Origin: Clostridiales bacterium UBA1752
GTDB taxonomy: Bacteria > Bacillota > Clostridia > Oscillospirales > CAG-382
Length of the DNA stretch: 35,273 nt
Direction of reading: 5' to 3'
Assembly: GCA_002314835.1 (NCBI GenBank)
Contig: DCHM01000016.1
Location: 1 to 35,273, forward strand
The position numbers were made by a program, and so were the translations under genes. The notes beneath the pieces are model-generated. The model was not told the DNA's origin. It saw only the letters and a program-made list of their open reading frames with translations, and searched no databases. Positions within the stretch are counted from its first letter, which is position 1, and each line of letters opens with the position of its first letter. This document shows, in pieces, positions 33,121 through 35,273 of this stretch.

Positions 33121-33372
33121 AGGTTCACAGTATAAGCCAAAGCCTGTTTTGGGCAGGCATCTCGTCGCGCCTGCGTCGCCAAAGCTCTTGAGTGTACGGC
33201 AGCATAGCCTGCGAGCTACGCATCGCAGGACACACCGACCTGCTCAGCCGAAAAGCCAAAGACTACGGCAGATGATAGATAGAGCAATTTGTGCTGCGGA
33301 GAAAGACGGCATACGGGCGTAGCCTTAGACGACAAAGTGCAAAGCGCCTATATAGCGCCGCCGTAGCAAGCT
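33121..33372. other. Noncoding gap with several hairpins; possible repeat element or small RNA
   Basis: The 250-base gap between the mazF terminator and the next gene has no convincing protein-coding frame: the plus-strand frame at 33116-33322 is Arg/His-rich and lacks a ribosome binding site. It is rich in local inverted repeats, for example GCCTG/CAGGC near 33141-33157, CCTGCGA/TCGCAGG near 33207-33230 and GGCATACG/CGTAGCC near 33307-33324. I could not match it to tmRNA, RNase P RNA, SRP RNA, 6S RNA or a known riboswitch. A decayed interspersed repeat is also possible. Confidence 0.4.
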
Positions 33373-33939
33373 TTAGATTTGTACTATTTGTGCAATCTTT
33401 GCCTTGGCATTTGCCGCCGTGTCAGCCATCATTTTGCCGTAGCTCTCGTACAGAGCTCTCTTTTTGCGCAGATTCAAAAACTTGACGAGTCCCTGCACTC
33501 CGTTATAAACCGTAACGACGAAAAACGCAGTGGAAAAGATAAGCAAAAGAGTAGAATATACAGCCATGGTTATGCCAATATTAAATGACATAATCAAGGT
33601 AAACAGCGCCGCTACGAGGGTGCATGCGGCGGCTATCCAAACGTCATAGCTGTAGCTGAGCGGCAGTATGTCGTAGCGCTTTTGCATAAGCTCTATATAG
33701 CGGTCAAAATCATCGGCAACGATATTGTAATCGGTGTCGCGTATATCTCTCACAAAATCAACTCGGCTGAGCTTGCCCAAATAGCGCCTGCTCTTTTTGA
33801 TAACGTACATATCGTCGTCACCTGCGAGCACAAATCCAAAGCAGCCCATCTGCTCGGTTACGGTGCGTGTATCCTCGGTCGCTATGCAGACTGATACCGT
33901 TTCGCTGTAAATATTGCCTTTTTCGGTGCTGAGCTTCAT
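33373..33939 (-). CDS. Unknown protein with two central membrane helices
   Basis: A 188-residue protein I do not recognise. The N-terminal half (about 1-90) is soluble and beta-rich with many Asp residues (ATEDTRTVTEQMGCFGF, GDDDMYVIKKS); two hydrophobic helices follow (about 102-121 and 124-148), then a basic, Ala/Lys-rich tail. GGAGG lies seven bases before the ATG. It starts 34 bases after the stop of the SGNH hydrolase gene on the same strand and probably belongs to its transcript. No function can be inferred. Confidence 0.65.
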   Translation of the reverse strand: MKLSTEKGNIYSETVSVCIATEDTRTVTEQMGCFGFVLAGDDDMYVIKKSRRYLGKLSRVDFVRDIRDTDYNIVADDFDRYIELMQKRYDILPLSYSYDVWIAAACTLVAALFTLIMSFNIGITMAVYSTLLLIFSTAFFVVTVYNGVQGLVKFLNLRKKRALYESYGKMMADTAANAKAKIAQIVQI

Positions 33940-33973
33940 AGCGTTGCCTCCTTATCAGTGATATAAAGCGTCC

Positions 33974-35020
33974 TTATTCCGCAAGGATTTTGTCAAATAT
34001 CTCCTCGTAAACCGAGGCAATCACTACGTGTCCCTGTGCGTTTGGATGCGGGTCGTAATTAAAGGTTGCAGTAGTGATATTAAGTGTGGCGTTTACGAGC
34101 CTGCCGCCGTGAGTCTTGAAAGCGGAATACACGTCTGCTACGGTATAGCCGAGCGTGTCTGCGTTTTGGGCGATAATGTCGTTGATGTTGCATACGAGGC
34201 TATCGCTGTATGCGGCAAAATCATAAGTCACTCCCGGGATGCCGCTCACGTCAAACTGAGCGTAAGGATTGTATATGTTGCCGTAATAAATAACGCAGTC
34301 GGGGTTTACGTCGCGGATTGCCGCAATTATCTTGGGCAGGTCGCTTTGGAAGGTATAAAGTCCGTTTTGGATAGCGGTCTTTGTCGAATCACTCTCCAGA
34401 GCGGCGGCAAAATTATTAAAAGTTGATACGAGGGTGCTTTGATACGGTGTGATATCGTTGCCCTTAAGCAATGCGGCAAACAGCGAGCTCAGCGTGGACT
34501 GGCAGCCGGAAAGATAGGTATATGCTACGCTGCTTACGGGCGCAAGAACGTTGTTTGCTCCTATGCACAGTATTACTGCGTCGGCATCTGCGAGGGTGCT
34601 CGCGGTGCCGTTATTCAAAAGGCTCAAAAGATTGGACGAGGTATGACCGCTGACGGCATAGTTATCTATGCTGACGTTACACGTATCGGACTGCAAAGCA
34701 GACTTGAGCAGGGACGTGTATCTCTGAGTTTCTGCATTGTCAAGGCCGTAACCTGCGGTTATCGAGTCGCCGAGCGCCACTATCCTGTACTCACGCGGTC
34801 CTGCGGATTCCTCTGGCTCGGAAGGCGTCTCTGATACGACTTCGGATTCCGCCTCGGATTCTGCCTCCGAGACCTCCTGTGATTCGTTCTGCTCGGAAAC
34901 GTCTGTATCACCGATGCTTTCGGGCGCGACGCTTACGGTGTCAGATACGAAACTGCAGGCAGAGAAAATGGTGCAAAGCATCGCGAGTGCGATAACAAAA
35001 GCTATATGTTTTTTCATCAT
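33974..35020 (-). CDS. Secreted SGNH/GDSL-family hydrolase lipoprotein
   Basis: A 348-residue exported lipoprotein: signal peptide with lipobox IFSAC (lipidated Cys22), then a Ser/Glu-rich linker (about 36-72) that spaces the catalytic domain from the membrane. The domain starts with RIVALGDSITAGYG (nucleophile Ser86), has ILCIGANNVL as block III and ends with DPHPNAQGH (Asp323, His325) as block V, so the catalytic set is complete. Such enzymes act as esterases, often deacetylating cell-wall or dietary polysaccharides; the substrate is unknown. The first of two ATG codons overlaps the stop of the upstream ligase gene (ATGA). Confidence 0.85.
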   Translation of the reverse strand: MMKKHIAFVIALAMLCTIFSACSFVSDTVSVAPESIGDTDVSEQNESQEVSEAESEAESEVVSETPSEPEESAGPREYRIVALGDSITAGYGLDNAETQRYTSLLKSALQSDTCNVSIDNYAVSGHTSSNLLSLLNNGTASTLADADAVILCIGANNVLAPVSSVAYTYLSGCQSTLSSLFAALLKGNDITPYQSTLVSTFNNFAAALESDSTKTAIQNGLYTFQSDLPKIIAAIRDVNPDCVIYYGNIYNPYAQFDVSGIPGVTYDFAAYSDSLVCNINDIIAQNADTLGYTVADVYSAFKTHGGRLVNATLNITTATFNYDPHPNAQGHVVIASVYEEIFDKILAE

Positions 35021-35273
35021 TGTGCCTCGTACTTTCTCTTTATCTTTTTGGACGAAGTTTTTTCAAACTCGGTGTCTCTGAATACTGTCTTTTTGATCTT
35101 TTTGTGCGCCGCGGCGGTAGCGTTGTAGTCGGAGATGACCTTTTTTATTTCATCTGTGGGATTGTCGATTCCGAGCTTTTTAGCTCTGTCGAGCGAAGGG
35201 TATATCTCGGCGCCGAGCAGTCTTTCGCCGCTCTGCTCGTCGGTCATCGCCCTTACGACTATCTCCTCGATAA
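35017..35273 (-). CDS. AMP-forming long-chain acyl-CoA synthetase, C-terminal fragment
   Basis: The frame is open to the window edge, so only about 85 C-terminal residues are seen. They match the end of AMP-binding acyl-CoA ligases: a strand EEIVVRAM then GAEIYPSLDRAKKLGI, and the closing TVFRDTEFEKTSSKKIKR, where the Lys before the end is the conserved adenylation Lys of the family. It would activate a fatty or other carboxylic acid to its CoA ester. The substrate is set by the missing N-terminal domain. It overlaps the SGNH hydrolase gene by four bases. Confidence 0.75.
   Translation of the reverse strand, partial: IEEIVVRAMTDEQSGERLLGAEIYPSLDRAKKLGIDNPTDEIKKVISDYNATAAAHKKIKKTVFRDTEFEKTSSKKIKRKYEAQ

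Noticed and set aside
33116..33322. Small Arg/His-rich open frame after mazF
   Set aside because: It starts within the mazF terminator, lacks a Shine-Dalgarno and has low-complexity basic composition; treated as part of the noncoding gap.
33121..33372. SRP RNA, tmRNA or cobalamin riboswitch
   Set aside because: A short stretch resembling SRP RNA (GGCAGATGA) was seen, but the GGAAG tetraloop and pairing arms are missing; no tRNA-like end or B12 box was found.
1..35273. CRISPR array, prophage, transposase, rRNA or tRNA genes
   Set aside because: I read the gaps and gene products for direct-repeat arrays, integrases, transposases and tRNA-like cloverleaf ends and saw none.

Overview
The window looks like chromosomal DNA from an endospore-forming member of the Clostridia, probably an uncultured gut Oscillospirales/Ruminococcaceae-type lineage. 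The lineage is inference; the class-level call rests on strong GGAGG ribosome binding sites, sigma-A promoters with 16-17 bp spacers, sporulation genes (yabP, yabQ, a spoVB-like flippase), DivIC, CdaA/CdaR, RqcP, HemZ, EndoA-type MazF and the Firmicutes gene order around rnc-smc-ftsY. I see no rRNA, tRNA, CRISPR array, phage gene or transposase. Coding density is very high and most neighbouring genes overlap or abut.

Layout. (1) Bases 1-1345: the 3' part of a sugar-type ABC solute-binding protein, whose extreme 5' end is a near-perfect fold-back (1-72). (2) 1344-2701, minus strand: a three-gene cassette of an HPr-kinase-like ATPase, a PqqD-like protein and a soluble S24/S26-type peptidase with a Ser/His pair, behind a textbook sigma-A promoter; this is the best candidate for an uncharacterised system. 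(3) 2815-4568, plus: archaeal-type phosphoglycerate mutase plus a small membrane protein. (4) 4605-6215, minus: hup - rqcP - yabP - yabQ - divIC, with a candidate sigma-E promoter before yabP. (5) 6319-17178, minus: cdaA - cdaR - recJ - relA - dtd - hemZ - nucleoside-kinase-like - spoVB-like flippase. (6) 17263-29282, minus: trmH-type methyltransferase - dprA - topA - plsX - rnc - radical SAM - smc - ftsY - rdgB. (7) 29357-31260, minus: DUF1385 (YqhQ) - prmC. (8) 31379-33092, plus: RNHCP zinc protein, unknown membrane protein, MazF toxin. (9) 33121-33372: a structured noncoding gap. (10) 33373-35273, minus: the end of an acyl-CoA synthetase, a secreted SGNH hydrolase and an unknown membrane protein.

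How the genes work together. Region 5 places the c-di-AMP synthase and its regulator in one run with the (p)ppGpp synthetase/hydrolase, RecJ and D-aminoacyl-tRNA deacylase, so second-messenger signalling, DNA repair and translation quality control share a transcript. Region 6 is a growth operon for chromosome topology and segregation, membrane targeting, phospholipid initiation and RNA processing. Region 4 is the conserved spore-envelope/division block. Several start codons were revised from the longest reading frame using Shine-Dalgarno position: the HPr-kinase-like gene, yabP, yabQ, cdaR, recJ, relA, ftsY, the trmH-type gene, RNHCP and mazF.
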